Positions 51,619 to 60,864 of a stretch of 64,000 nt of DNA are shown one piece after another (within the stretch, counting starts at the first letter, position 1; every line of letters begins with the position of its first letter). The position numbers and the translations under genes were made by a program. The stretch spans positions 1,302,001 to 1,366,000 of the forward strand of contig NZ_CP051680.1 of the NCBI RefSeq assembly GCF_012849095.1. The letters run 5' to 3'. Source of the DNA: Cohnella herbarum (lineage in GTDB: Bacteria; Bacillota; Bacilli; Paenibacillales; Paenibacillaceae). The notes under the pieces are model-generated. The model did not search any database. It saw nothing but the letters and a program-made list of their open reading frames with translations, and was not told the origin of the DNA.

Positions 51619-54600
51619 TTAATCGATAAAATGCACGTATTGCAGGAACCTCTTCAGCATAACCGCTGCCTGCGCCCTCGTTGCATACTCCGTCGGCGCG
51701 AAGCGTCCGTCTTTCATCCCTTTAATAATGCCGGTTTCCAATACTCGGACTACCGCTGCTTGCGCCCATGAAGAAATGGAGTCACGATCCATGAAAGCGG
51801 CCAGGCGGCCGCCCTCTTGCCCATCGCCACTGGTTTTATGGCCGGTGAAGGTTAAGGCGCCGCCGATCACCACGGCCATTTGCTCGCGGGTAATCGGGTC
51901 GTTAGGCGCAAAACGGTCGGCACCGATGCCGCTCATCAGCCCGCTCGCCACCGCCGCATCGACTGCAGACGAATACCATACGGATGCAGGGACATCCGCA
52001 AAACGGGCACCGCCCGCGCTCTCCTTCACGGACAGCCCCAGCCCGCGAACGAGCAAGGCCGAGAATTCCGCTCGAGTAATGGTTCCCTCTGGGCCGAAAC
52101 GGTCGGCCGCCACGCCGTTCACCAGCAGTTTGGACGCCAAATGCTCCACATCCGCCTTCGCCCAATACCCGTTTAAGTCGGCGAACGTTCGGGCCTGCAC
52201 ATCTACGACTGTGTACAAGCTGTTATGCGGCACGTTAAGAATCGCTTCCGTTGTACCGTCTGGACCGGTTCCCAGCTGTGCCGGAACAAAAACGACGGTT
52301 CCTTTTGCCGGGATATACTGAACGGCAACCAGGTTACGGTTCGTTTTCTCTCCGTCCAATTTAATGGTCCGCATCAAGTACGATCCGCCGAAGTCGCGCA
52401 CCTCCAACGTATGCTCGTTTGCTTCCGCCGTCACCTTGTAGTCGATAACGTCGGCGAATACAGCAAAGCCTTGGGAAACGCCAATCCGATCGATCTCCTG
52501 TCGAACATCCTCGCCGGCCTGCTCCTGAATGATGCTCACGGTCAAATTCGATACTTCCGCGTCGAGACGCTCCGCCAAACCGGTCAGATTGATCGCGCTT
52601 ATCCGCAATTGGAAACTGGAGTCGTTCAGCCTCACCTCGATAATCGCATTCGGATAGGCTTTGGCCATATCCGCGATCCAGTCAGCCGGAAAACGTGTCT
52701 GTACCGCTTGCTCCCGATCGCCGATTTCAATGCTGACAAACGGTTCCTTCGCATCTTTCAGGAGTTCCAGCACTCGCTCCCTCGTCCGTTCGGAGAGGAT
52801 GACCTGTTCGATCACCGTGCCGTCCGAACGCGTGACCTGTTTAATGTCGGATGGATCGACAAGAGCGGTAATCCCTCCATGCGGATTTATTTTCACGGTC
52901 GTCTCCGATGTAATCGGTCGATCGACGACAGCCGACGAAGACGATGTTGAGATGCCGGTGACGGAAATGACTTTCACTGATTCATTGCCTGCTTCGTCTC
53001 GAGCATAAACGGTATAGTCGCCGTTGGCAGTAATGGTGAATTGCGGCGCGACCAAAATATCGGTTCCTTTCGTTCCGCTGGCAAAATCAGCCTCTTTAAG
53101 GCTTCCAGGCAGCCAACGGAGCTCCTTCATCGCATTACCCGCAGCTACTCCGTACACGCTTGCCGTCACGCTGATCGCTTTACGTGCCAATCCGTTCGGT
53201 GCGACCGTCAGGGTAACATCGGGCGGTATCGCCACGATACGTATTCCGCTTGTGTCCGGTGCTTCGTACGTCAGTAAAGCGGCGGCTCCGCCGGAGGCGC
53301 GAACGATGTTGGCGTCGTTCGGGAGCTCCAACGCGGCGGCAACTTCAATGCCGTCCACATCCGCGAGCCCGGCTGGAACTTCGTATTCGAAAGTAAGTTT
53401 CGTCAATGCCGTGCCGCGCGCTCCCGTATACGGGGCATATACCGTCTGAGTGACGGAACCGTCTCCAACCATGATCGGAACGACCGGTGTCCCCGTCACG
53501 GTTACTTCGTATCCGTAAAATACCGTAAAGCGAATCGTGTCGCTCGTGCCATACAAATCATTTGCCGAGGCGGTTAGCGCCACCCCCACCCAAGCGGCTT
53601 CAAATTCCGCCAGAGCTTCGTTCAATCTGGCAGCTGCCACATCCAATCGAGTCTGAGATTGGTTTTCCGCATGGTCGGCAATAGCCTGTGCCGCATCTAT
53701 CGCGGTCTGCAGGGCAGCGCGGTGGTCTGCCGAAGTCTGTCCTACATCCGTACCTTCCGGATGATCCGACATTGCCTGATGCGCCGCCGTAATCGCCGCA
53801 CCCAGCGCTGTCGGTATGCCCGGTTGAATAACAGCGGCATTAAAGACTTGAACAGCTGAATTTAACTGGCCGACGGCTGTATCTAATTGATCCTGCGTGT
53901 AATTGTTTGCGTTATCGACAATCTGCTGCGCCGTATCAATGGCGGTTTCCAGCGCATCGCGAGTTTCCGCCGAAGTCTGTCCTACGTTTACGCCTTCTGT
54001 ATGATCCGACAGCGCCTGATGCGCCGCCGTAATCGCCGCGCTCAGCGCTGTCGGTATGCCTGGTTGAATAACAGCGGCATTAAAGACTTGTACCGCTGAA
54101 TTTAACTGGCCGACGGCTGTATCCAATTGAATCTGCGTGTAATTGTTTGCGTTATCGACAATCTGCTGCGCCGTATCAATGGCGGTTTCCAGCGCATCGC
54201 GAGTTTCCGCCGAAGTCTGTCCTACATCCGTACCTTCCGGATGATCCGACAGCGCCTGCTGCGCCGCCGTAATCGCCGCGCCCAGCGCTGTCGGAATGCC
54301 CGGTTGAATAACAGCGGCATTAAAGACTTGTACCGCTGAATCTAACTGGCCGACGGCTGTATCCAATTGATTCTGCGTGTAACTGCTAGCGTTATTGAGA
54401 ATCTGCTGAGCAGCATTGGACGCGGTCTGCAGGGCAGCGCGGTGGTCTGCCGAAGTCTGTCCTACATCCGTTCCTTCCGGATGATCCGTCAGTGCCTGCT
54501 GCGCCGCCGTAATCGCCGCGCCCAGCGCTGTCGGAATGCCCGGTTGAATAACAGCGGCATTAAAGACTTGTACCGCTGAATTTAACTGGCCGACGGCAGT

Positions 54601-56214
54601 ATCCAATTGATCCTGCGTGTAACTGCTCGCGGTATTGAGAATCTGCTGCGCCGAATCAATGGCGGTTTCCAGCGCGTCGCGAGTTTCCGCCGAAGTCTGC
54701 CCTACGTTTACGCCTTCTGGATGATCCGACAGCGCCTGCTGCGCCGCCGTAATCGCCGCGCCCAGCGCTGTCGGTATGCCCGGTTGAATAACAGCGGCAT
54801 TAAAGACTTGTACCGCTAAATTTAACTGGCCGACGGCTGTATCCAATTGATTCTGCGTGTAACTGCTCGAGGTATTGAGAATCTGCTGAGCAGCATTGGA
54901 CGCGGTCTGCAGGGCTGTGCGAGTTCCGGCCGAAGCCTGCCCCACGTTTACGCCTTCCGGATGATCCGTCAGCGCCTGCTGCGCCGAGGTAAACGCCGCA
55001 CCCAGCGCTGTCGGATCGCCGGCTGTGATAATCATGTCATCGAAAGTATCTATCGCGGTTTCCAAATTTGCGACAGCCAATTCCAATTCGTCCTGTCGAT
55101 ATTTGTCGGCCTGATTGAAAATTTGTTGGGCTGCAGCGATCGCGTTCTGCAAAGCGCTGCGGTCTCCCGCCGAAGCCTGCCCCACGTTTACGCCTTCCGG
55201 ATGATCCGTCAGCGCCTGCTGCGCCGAGGTAATCGTCGCCACCAACCCCGCGGGATTGCCAGCCTGGATAATTTGCGCATTGAATGCCTCGATTGAAGAA
55301 GTCAGTGGGATTGCGGCGTCAGCCAGGTCGGAGGCGACGGTTGCATTCCCTATTCCGTCGATAAAAAGCATGGCTGCGTCATAGGCTGCAGACAAGTCGT
55401 TGTAGGTATTGGCCGGTACTTGTCCTACGCCATTGCCCGGATGATGACTTTTCAACAACGACTTGGCGCTAGCGACCCCTTTAAACAACTCCGTTCCGTC
55501 CACAAACGTATGTCCGTTGCTCGGCGCATAAGCGGCTGCGGGTGAATTCGCAATTCCGAATATTTTCAGATTGCCCGGATTATCCGCAAATACGTTTGTC
55601 CCAAAAGTTGTTGCATTGCCTAACACCGTTACGCTTGTCAAGCTGTTTCTATAGAATGAGCTACTGGCGACATTCGTTACACCGGCCGGGATGACCAGTT
55701 TCGTAATGTGATTGGTGTCGAAAGCCCCTCCATTAATCGTCTTCAAATTTTCCGACAGTTTAATCGATGTCAAACTATTCATATAAAAAGAATAGTTGCC
55801 GATAGCCGTCACACTATCCGGAAAAACGATGGTTGTCAGCGGATTGTTTTCGAATGCGCTGGCGCCGATCGTTAACAAGCTGTCAGGAAGGTCTATGGAA
55901 GTGAGGTTAGTATAACGGAATCCATACGTTTGAATGACTTTCACGCTGTTCGGAATCACGACGCTCGTAATTTTAGGTTTACCCGTGCCGTACGTATCAA
56001 ATGCGGATCTCCCAATCTCGGTTACCTCCATCCCCTCGTACGTACCGGGTATAACCACGTTCAGATCCGTGCCCCCGTAGTCCTTAACCGTTACGCCGTT
56101 GGAACCGATTGTAAAAGTAAAATCGTTCTCGGCTGCATATACAGGTCCAATCTGCGAGAGTGAAGTCCCGAACGCAAATAATGCAATTAATAGGCCTAAG
56201 ACTGAATTTTTCAT
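51619..56214 (-). CDS. Giant S-layer-anchored protein: BspA-type LRR, FIVAR-like repeats, three SLH domains
   Basis: 1531 residues. The signal peptide (VLGLLIALFAFGTSLSQ, YAA) precedes a BspA/LRR_5 domain (about 35-235, repeats such as LTSIDLPDSLLTIGASAFENN). Eight 75-80-residue helical FIVAR-like repeats follow (about 240-870, ALSDHPEGVNVGQTSAETR). Then comes a cohesin-like beta domain (near 870-980), further beta domains, and three SLH modules (YWAKADVEHLAS, VWYSSAVDAAV, SWAQAAVVRVL). Likely an adhesin or wall organiser bound to secondary wall polymer. It is monocistronic, with a terminator at 51509. Confidence 0.9.
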   Translation of the reverse strand: MKNSVLGLLIALFAFGTSLSQIGPVYAAENDFTFTIGSNGVTVKDYGGTDLNVVIPGTYEGMEVTEIGRSAFDTYGTGKPKITSVVIPNSVKVIQTYGFRYTNLTSIDLPDSLLTIGASAFENNPLTTIVFPDSVTAIGNYSFYMNSLTSIKLSENLKTINGGAFDTNHITKLVIPAGVTNVASSSFYRNSLTSVTVLGNATTFGTNVFADNPGNLKIFGIANSPAAAYAPSNGHTFVDGTELFKGVASAKSLLKSHHPGNGVGQVPANTYNDLSAAYDAAMLFIDGIGNATVASDLADAAIPLTSSIEAFNAQIIQAGNPAGLVATITSAQQALTDHPEGVNVGQASAGDRSALQNAIAAAQQIFNQADKYRQDELELAVANLETAIDTFDDMIITAGDPTALGAAFTSAQQALTDHPEGVNVGQASAGTRTALQTASNAAQQILNTSSSYTQNQLDTAVGQLNLAVQVFNAAVIQPGIPTALGAAITAAQQALSDHPEGVNVGQTSAETRDALETAIDSAQQILNTASSYTQDQLDTAVGQLNSAVQVFNAAVIQPGIPTALGAAITAAQQALTDHPEGTDVGQTSADHRAALQTASNAAQQILNNASSYTQNQLDTAVGQLDSAVQVFNAAVIQPGIPTALGAAITAAQQALSDHPEGTDVGQTSAETRDALETAIDTAQQIVDNANNYTQIQLDTAVGQLNSAVQVFNAAVIQPGIPTALSAAITAAHQALSDHTEGVNVGQTSAETRDALETAIDTAQQIVDNANNYTQDQLDTAVGQLNSAVQVFNAAVIQPGIPTALGAAITAAHQAMSDHPEGTDVGQTSADHRAALQTAIDAAQAIADHAENQSQTRLDVAAARLNEALAEFEAAWVGVALTASANDLYGTSDTIRFTVFYGYEVTVTGTPVVPIMVGDGSVTQTVYAPYTGARGTALTKLTFEYEVPAGLADVDGIEVAAALELPNDANIVRASGGAAALLTYEAPDTSGIRIVAIPPDVTLTVAPNGLARKAISVTASVYGVAAGNAMKELRWLPGSLKEADFASGTKGTDILVAPQFTITANGDYTVYARDEAGNESVKVISVTGISTSSSSAVVDRPITSETTVKINPHGGITALVDPSDIKQVTRSDGTVIEQVILSERTRERVLELLKDAKEPFVSIEIGDREQAVQTRFPADWIADMAKAYPNAIIEVRLNDSSFQLRISAINLTGLAERLDAEVSNLTVSIIQEQAGEDVRQEIDRIGVSQGFAVFADVIDYKVTAEANEHTLEVRDFGGSYLMRTIKLDGEKTNRNLVAVQYIPAKGTVVFVPAQLGTGPDGTTEAILNVPHNSLYTVVDVQARTFADLNGYWAKADVEHLASKLLVNGVAADRFGPEGTITRAEFSALLVRGLGLSVKESAGGARFADVPASVWYSSAVDAAVASGLMSGIGADRFAPNDPITREQMAVVIGGALTFTGHKTSGDGQEGGRLAAFMDRDSISSWAQAAVVRVLETGIIKGMKDGRFAPTEYATRAQAAVMLKRFLQYVHFID
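53590..55250 (-). repeat. Seven 240-bp tandem repeats encoding FIVAR-like units
   Basis: Units of exactly 80 codons recur at 240-bp spacing. The central four to five (about 53830-54850) are nearly identical, while the first and last units have diverged. A more distant eighth unit lies just upstream. Blocks such as VQVFNAAVIQPGIPTA recur unchanged, but variable patches (TDVG/VNVG, ETRDAL/DHRAAL) shuffle between units, indicating gene conversion or unequal exchange. Confidence 0.93.
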
Positions 56215-56776
56215 GATGTTTCTCCTTTACTAAAACGGTTGGAAGATGATGTTGAGAGCAGAAGCTTGTCGGATGAACGGGATACGGATAGGTTTCTGCA
56301 ACTGGACGACTGCTATTTCATTATAAAGACGGCCAATAAAAGAATAATGAAAGAATCAGCCAAATTCGCGCAGTATCAAGCCTTGCGAATTTTTGACGTT
56401 TTTGTGAATCGGCTTTCGACCTTCCGTAGGCTCGAGCTCCATGGTCTTCCGTTATACTGTCCACTGAAAATAAAGTTTAATGAGAAGTTTGATTTAACAG
56501 GGGTTATGATGATTGAAAATCGTCAGCTTTCTAACTTTAAGTATCATACTGGCCAAAAAATTAAACAGCGGCGGACCAAGACTTGAAAAATAAGTCTTAG
56601 ACTGCCGCTGTTTTCATTGAACAAACGTGTCCCGTTAGCTGAATAACAATAATCAATGAATTTTAGCAATTATTATGTTCCTATACATTCCATTCATATG
56701 TGGCTAAGGAAGGTATCGAATAATTAGCTTGAGTTCTGGAATACTATGGGGACTTGGGTGGAAAGGGTTGCCTTCT
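56215..56776. other. Intergenic region upstream of the germinant-receptor operon
   Basis: About 560 bases with no supported gene; a plus-strand frame 56239-56586 has no ribosome site and runs into a hairpin element. A possible sigma-G-like pair (TGAATT near 56657, CTATACA near 56681) precedes the gerA-type gene. Copy 7 of the dispersed hairpin lies at 56564-56647. Confidence 0.45.
56564..56647 (-). repeat. Dispersed hairpin element, copy 7
   Basis: The minus strand reads TTCAGCTAACGGGACACGTT, then AACAGCGGCAGTCTAAGACT, a short loop and the complement. Its stem-loop interior matches the hairpin at 14093, linking this family to that cluster. Confidence 0.65.
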
Positions 56777-58270
56777 ATGTCTAATGTTCCTAGCGTGTAT
56801 GAACCCATATCACCAAACCTGACGGAATCCCGCGCCCGCATCGAAGCGATCTTCTCCGATTGCCACGATCTCACGATCAAGGAATGGAGTTACGGTCGTG
56901 ATTTGGAATATACTTCCGTCGGTATTTTACTCGATACTTTGTCTCAAAATTATCGAACCACATATATGAGCGCATTGATTCAAGATCTATCGCCTTTGCT
57001 CGGCGCGCTAGATAAGACTCTGACCCCGGACAAGCTGGCCCGATATTGGGAAGCGCAAGGGGTGTCCACCCATTCCGCCCACCTGCTTGACTCCATCGAG
57101 CAAGTCACGAAGAGTCTCACGGACGGTAACGTCGTCTTTTTGCTGGACGGCTGGGATCGGGCGATTGGCTGCGAGATGCCGGGAGTACAGACGAGAAGTG
57201 TCTCCGAGCCAACGATGGAGCCGGTCGTCTTCGGTCCGCATAACAGTACGATCGAAGATCTAAAGACGAACATCGGCCTGCTCCGGGCGCTGATAAAGAC
57301 GCCTAAACTGAAGTTCAAGTTGTTGCATGCCGGTGAGTACTCCCGCCGCGATATCGTATATGGGTACTTGAGCGATACGGTGCCGCCGGAGGATCTGAAG
57401 CTGTTCGAGCAGCGGCTCTCCGGTATTGAGGACAAAGAGATTCTCGATACGACCTACTTGGAAGAGTGGGTTGAGGAATCCGTATTCACCCCTTTCCCTC
57501 AAGTCAGGTATACGGAACGGCCGGACGTGGCGACCTCCGCGCTTTTGACTGGGAAGATCATTGTGCTGGTCCAAGGCTCCCCTACCATGATGATCTGCCC
57601 GGGGTTATTCATCGATTTCTTTTCCACGAGCGAGGACTATTATCAGAGAACCGTATTTTCGACTCTTATCCGCTGGCTTCGGGTGATCGCCTTCATCATG
57701 GCGATTACGCTACCCAGCCTGTATGTCGCGCTATCCACGTTTCACACCGAGCTGATCCCTACGGTACTGCTCCTGGCCATTCTTGACACGCGGGAGAAAA
57801 TCCCGTTTCCCGCGTTCGTTGAAGCGCTTTTGATGGAGTTTTTTTTCGAGCTGCTCCGGGAGGCTGGGATCCGACTGCCTCGTCCGATCGGTTCCGCCGT
57901 TAGCATCGTCGGTGCCCTCGTCATTGGACAGGCGGCAATCCAGGCGAAGATCGCTTCGCCGATCATGGTCATCGTCGTCGCGCTAACCGGAATCGCGTCC
58001 TTTGCGATGCCTCAGTACAACTTGGCGATCGCATTGCGCGTCCTTCGATTTCCGCTCATGATCTTGGCCGCTACGTTAGGCGGATTCGGTCTGATGATCG
58101 GCTATTTCCTTATCTTGCTTCATCTGACCAAGCTGAAGTCGCTGTCCCAAGAGTACTTGACCGGGTTCACGCCGTTGGACTGGAGCCGGATGCTGAGCAG
58201 CGTGATTTTCCGTCAGCCGATCCGTTCCATGCTGAAGAAAGCCCGACCCGGATCCGGAGGCAGCCGATGA
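56777..58270 (+). CDS. GerA-type spore germination receptor, A subunit
   Basis: 497 residues. The N-terminal soluble domain (about 1-270, with VVFGPHNSTIEDLKTNIGLLR, a diverged form of the usual EGPRExF..D motif) precedes membrane helices from about 285 (VIAFIMAITLPSLYVALSTF, FPAFVEALLMEFFFELLREA). The core IRLPRPIGSAVSIVGALVIG is strongly conserved (first 20 residues quoted). It sits in the spore inner membrane and senses germinant with the B and C subunits. The ATG has GGAAAGGG 9 bases upstream. It overlaps the next gene by 4 bases. Confidence 0.93.
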   Translation: MSNVPSVYEPISPNLTESRARIEAIFSDCHDLTIKEWSYGRDLEYTSVGILLDTLSQNYRTTYMSALIQDLSPLLGALDKTLTPDKLARYWEAQGVSTHSAHLLDSIEQVTKSLTDGNVVFLLDGWDRAIGCEMPGVQTRSVSEPTMEPVVFGPHNSTIEDLKTNIGLLRALIKTPKLKFKLLHAGEYSRRDIVYGYLSDTVPPEDLKLFEQRLSGIEDKEILDTTYLEEWVEESVFTPFPQVRYTERPDVATSALLTGKIIVLVQGSPTMMICPGLFIDFFSTSEDYYQRTVFSTLIRWLRVIAFIMAITLPSLYVALSTFHTELIPTVLLLAILDTREKIPFPAFVEALLMEFFFELLREAGIRLPRPIGSAVSIVGALVIGQAAIQAKIASPIMVIVVALTGIASFAMPQYNLAIALRVLRFPLMILAATLGGFGLMIGYFLILLHLTKLKSLSQEYLTGFTPLDWSRMLSSVIFRQPIRSMLKKARPGSGGSR

Positions 58271-59424
58271 TCCGATCCCCCTGCACAGCGCTGGCCTTCA
58301 TAGCGCTTGTGCTCCTTACCGGCTGCTGGAATAAGTACGAACTGACGGAATGGGCTTTCGTACAGGCCGTCGCCGTCGATCTGTCAGAGGATGACCGTAT
58401 CCGGCTGACGACCCAATTTTATAAACCTGGCGGCAGCCTTGAGGGGGCAACTAAATCGTCGGAGAGTTTTAACATCCGCACCGAGGGCGACAATATGTCG
58501 GAAGCGATCTCAAACATCGCCAATGAGCTCGGCCGCGTCGCCCAGTGGGGACACATTCGCATTGTACTGGTCAGCGAAAAAATCGCTGAGAATCAGAACA
58601 TAAAAGGCATATTGGACTATTTCCTTCGGGATCACGAACCTCGGGAAACTGCGCAGTTCGCTATTACGAAGGGGCCAGCTAGCGACTATTTGAATCGCAA
58701 GCCCTATATCGAGAGTACGATTGGCCAACAGCTGCGAGAAATTAGCCAATCATCAAAACGGATAACGGGGATGTCAAAACAGATGAATTTGCTCCAGGTC
58801 GCGATCGCCCTGAAAAGCCAGACCGGGATCGCCGTCTTGCCGTATATGGCCTCGTCAGGCGGAGCGAAAGACCCCGTGATGATGAATGGCGTGGCCATCT
58901 TCCGTGACTACTCCATCGTCAAGCCGGGAATACCGGCCGGGAGCGCCGAATACTTGCTCATGCTGCGAGATGAGTATGAACGAGGAGTCGTGATATATCC
59001 TTGCGAAGAAAATCCAAAGGCAAAAAAAGACACCTTCGAACATGTGATGGTATCCAGCTCTACAAAGGTCGAACCTAAAGGCGAATCAGTAGCGGTCCGG
59101 ATAAATCTTTTATTGACAGGCGGATATGGAGAACTGCGATGCTCAAAGGTCCGTCAAGCGAGCGATGAAACCCGTATCAAGCAAAAAATCACCGAGTATG
59201 TCGAACGGGAGTTACAGAAGGAAATCGCCTCGATGCAAGCCCGTCAGCTTGATCTTTTGAATATCGGCGATGCCTTGTATCGCCGTCATCCCGCCTTATG
59301 GTTGAAGTGGAAGAGCACTTGGGGGAAGCGGCTGTCTCAAGCGACCTTCCAGATCAAAGTGGAGATTCAAATGACCAATACGGGACTTACGAAGCCATTG
59401 CCCTACGGCAGTCAGGAGGATTAA
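58267..59424 (+). CDS. Ger(x)C family germination lipoprotein, C subunit
   Basis: 385 residues. Signal peptide with lipobox LLTGC (Cys20), then the Ger(x)C pattern WNKYELTEWAFVQAVAVDL and the C-terminal domain with ITEYVERELQKEI and YRRHPALWLKWKSTW. The lipid-anchored subunit of a germinant receptor. The ATGA overlap with the A-subunit gene shows coupling. Confidence 0.95.
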   Translation: MIRSPCTALAFIALVLLTGCWNKYELTEWAFVQAVAVDLSEDDRIRLTTQFYKPGGSLEGATKSSESFNIRTEGDNMSEAISNIANELGRVAQWGHIRIVLVSEKIAENQNIKGILDYFLRDHEPRETAQFAITKGPASDYLNRKPYIESTIGQQLREISQSSKRITGMSKQMNLLQVAIALKSQTGIAVLPYMASSGGAKDPVMMNGVAIFRDYSIVKPGIPAGSAEYLLMLRDEYERGVVIYPCEENPKAKKDTFEHVMVSSSTKVEPKGESVAVRINLLLTGGYGELRCSKVRQASDETRIKQKITEYVERELQKEIASMQARQLDLLNIGDALYRRHPALWLKWKSTWGKRLSQATFQIKVEIQMTNTGLTKPLPYGSQED

Positions 59425-59427
59425 TCC

Positions 59428-59715
59428 ATGACTCTGAAACTGATAAGTTGTTTGATCGGACTTGCCTTCGTCTTGATTCCCGACCGGAAAAGGTTAAGCA
59501 AAATCTCATTGCGGGACCGAATCTGTTACATCGTGCTGATTATGTATTTCCTCTACTGTGCCGGCGGCTATGTCCTCAACAAGCCGTTTCCCAATATCCA
59601 AGACGCAGTCAATCTGATTTTTGCCAAACCTGCAGAAGCTGTCGATACTTCGCTGAAAGTCTCGCCGAAAAACGAGGCCTACGACAAAAGGGCGGCGAGC
59701 TCCGATGAAGACTGA
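59428..59715 (+). CDS. Small two-helix membrane protein, candidate germinant-receptor D subunit
   Basis: 95 residues. Two membrane helices (LKLISCLIGLAFVLIP and RICYIVLIMYFLYCAGGYVL) are joined by a short basic loop and followed by a hydrophilic tail of about 40 residues. This matches the small D-subunit proteins known in some GerA-family operons, which modulate germination. GGAGG lies 7 bases before the ATG. It is between C and B genes and overlaps B by 11 bases. Confidence 0.7.
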   Translation: MTLKLISCLIGLAFVLIPDRKRLSKISLRDRICYIVLIMYFLYCAGGYVLNKPFPNIQDAVNLIFAKPAEAVDTSLKVSPKNEAYDKRAASSDED

Positions 59716-60799
59716 CAATATGATCTCTCCCTTGCAGATGACTGTGCTGCTTGTCGTATATATGACCGGCTCAACCATTTTATTCGTTCCGTCCACTTTG
59801 CTCGCGCAGTCCGGCAACGCATTTTGGCTGGCGATGCTCGTATCAGGCGTATTCGGATGCCTTCCTCTCGGGTGCATGCTTTATCTGCACCGGCGATTTC
59901 CTGGCGAAACCTTAATTGAAGGCGGGATCCGGACGATCGGCTACCCGGTTACCGTTTTGTTGATGGTGCCTTATATCGTCTTCATGGTATTGCTGCAAGC
60001 GTACATTTACTTTTCCATCGGAGCGTTTTTTACGACTACGATGATGCGCGATACACCAGTGTTTATCTTCAATGGCCTCATCGCCATGATCTCCGCTTTG
60101 ACGGTGAGAGCGGGAGCACTCGTCATGGCGCGCATGTTCGTGCTGCTCAGCTTTCTTCTGATTGGCGTAATTATCTTGGTCCTGGTGTTCAATATGGAGA
60201 ACTACCATCTCGACTACTTGCTTCCCGTCCTGCCAATGGGGATCAAGCCGGTATTCCATAGCGCGTATCTTACGAGCGGCTTCATCTACGGAGACTTCCT
60301 GGTCTTCGCCTTTGTATTCGCTTACTTGCGTCCCAAAGAGGGGAAGACCGCAACCAAACCGATTTTCCTGGGATATTTGATCAATTGGCTGCTGATTTCA
60401 TGCGTCTCCTTGTGCATCCTCATGGCGCTTGGCCCCTTAACGAACGAATACCAGTATCCGTTATTCATCCTTTCCCGGCTGATCAGCATCCAGGAGATCT
60501 TTGAGAGGCTGGAATCGATCATCGGCATGTCGATGATGGCCGGCTCCTATATGAAAGCAACAATCACGCTGTTCGCCCTCAATACGGCGCTTACGCGACT
60601 ATTGAAGCAAAAGGACGACGGCCAGTTCGTATACCCCCTCGCGCTGCTCGGAATGATCCTGTCGCTTACCGTCGTGAGGAACGAGGCCGACTTCGGGAAC
60701 GTGCTGTTAACCTGGCCGATGCTGACGTTCACCGTGAGTCTGACCCTCTATGTCTTCACGTTGATCGCTCACTTCAGGAAACGCGAAACCAAAAACTAA
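59705..60799 (+). CDS. GerAB/ArcD/ProY-family germination permease, B subunit
   Basis: 364 residues with ten membrane helices of the APC-type spore germination permease family. MTVLLVVYMTGSTILFVPSTL (first helix, first 20: MTVLLVVYMTGSTILFVPST), LPVLPMGIKPVFHSAY and the FILSRLISIQEIFERLESI helix are typical. It binds the germinant in the inner spore membrane. It is last in the operon, followed by a GC-rich hairpin. Confidence 0.93.
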   Translation: MKTDNMISPLQMTVLLVVYMTGSTILFVPSTLLAQSGNAFWLAMLVSGVFGCLPLGCMLYLHRRFPGETLIEGGIRTIGYPVTVLLMVPYIVFMVLLQAYIYFSIGAFFTTTMMRDTPVFIFNGLIAMISALTVRAGALVMARMFVLLSFLLIGVIILVLVFNMENYHLDYLLPVLPMGIKPVFHSAYLTSGFIYGDFLVFAFVFAYLRPKEGKTATKPIFLGYLINWLLISCVSLCILMALGPLTNEYQYPLFILSRLISIQEIFERLESIIGMSMMAGSYMKATITLFALNTALTRLLKQKDDGQFVYPLALLGMILSLTVVRNEADFGNVLLTWPMLTFTVSLTLYVFTLIAHFRKRETKN

Positions 60800-60805
60800 T
60801 TGAAT

Positions 60806-60830
60806 AAGAGGGGCGGCTAGCCCCCCTCTT
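60806..60830 (+). terminator. Hairpin after the germinant-receptor operon
   Basis: AAGAGGGG pairs with CCCCTCTT across an 8-9 base loop, 7 bases after the stop. The tail is CTCGC rather than a T tract, so it is probably an inefficient terminator. Confidence 0.65.
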
Positions 60831-60864
60831 CTCGCACTGCCCTTTAGCGGAACACCTTGTACGG

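Noticed and set aside
53659..55296. A ladder of plus-strand ORFs of about 70 codons each
   Set aside because: They are antisense shadows of the 240-bp repeats, repeat with the same period and have no ribosome sites.
56239..56586. 115-residue plus-strand ORF upstream of the ger operon
   Set aside because: No ribosome site, no recognised motif, and it runs into a hairpin element.
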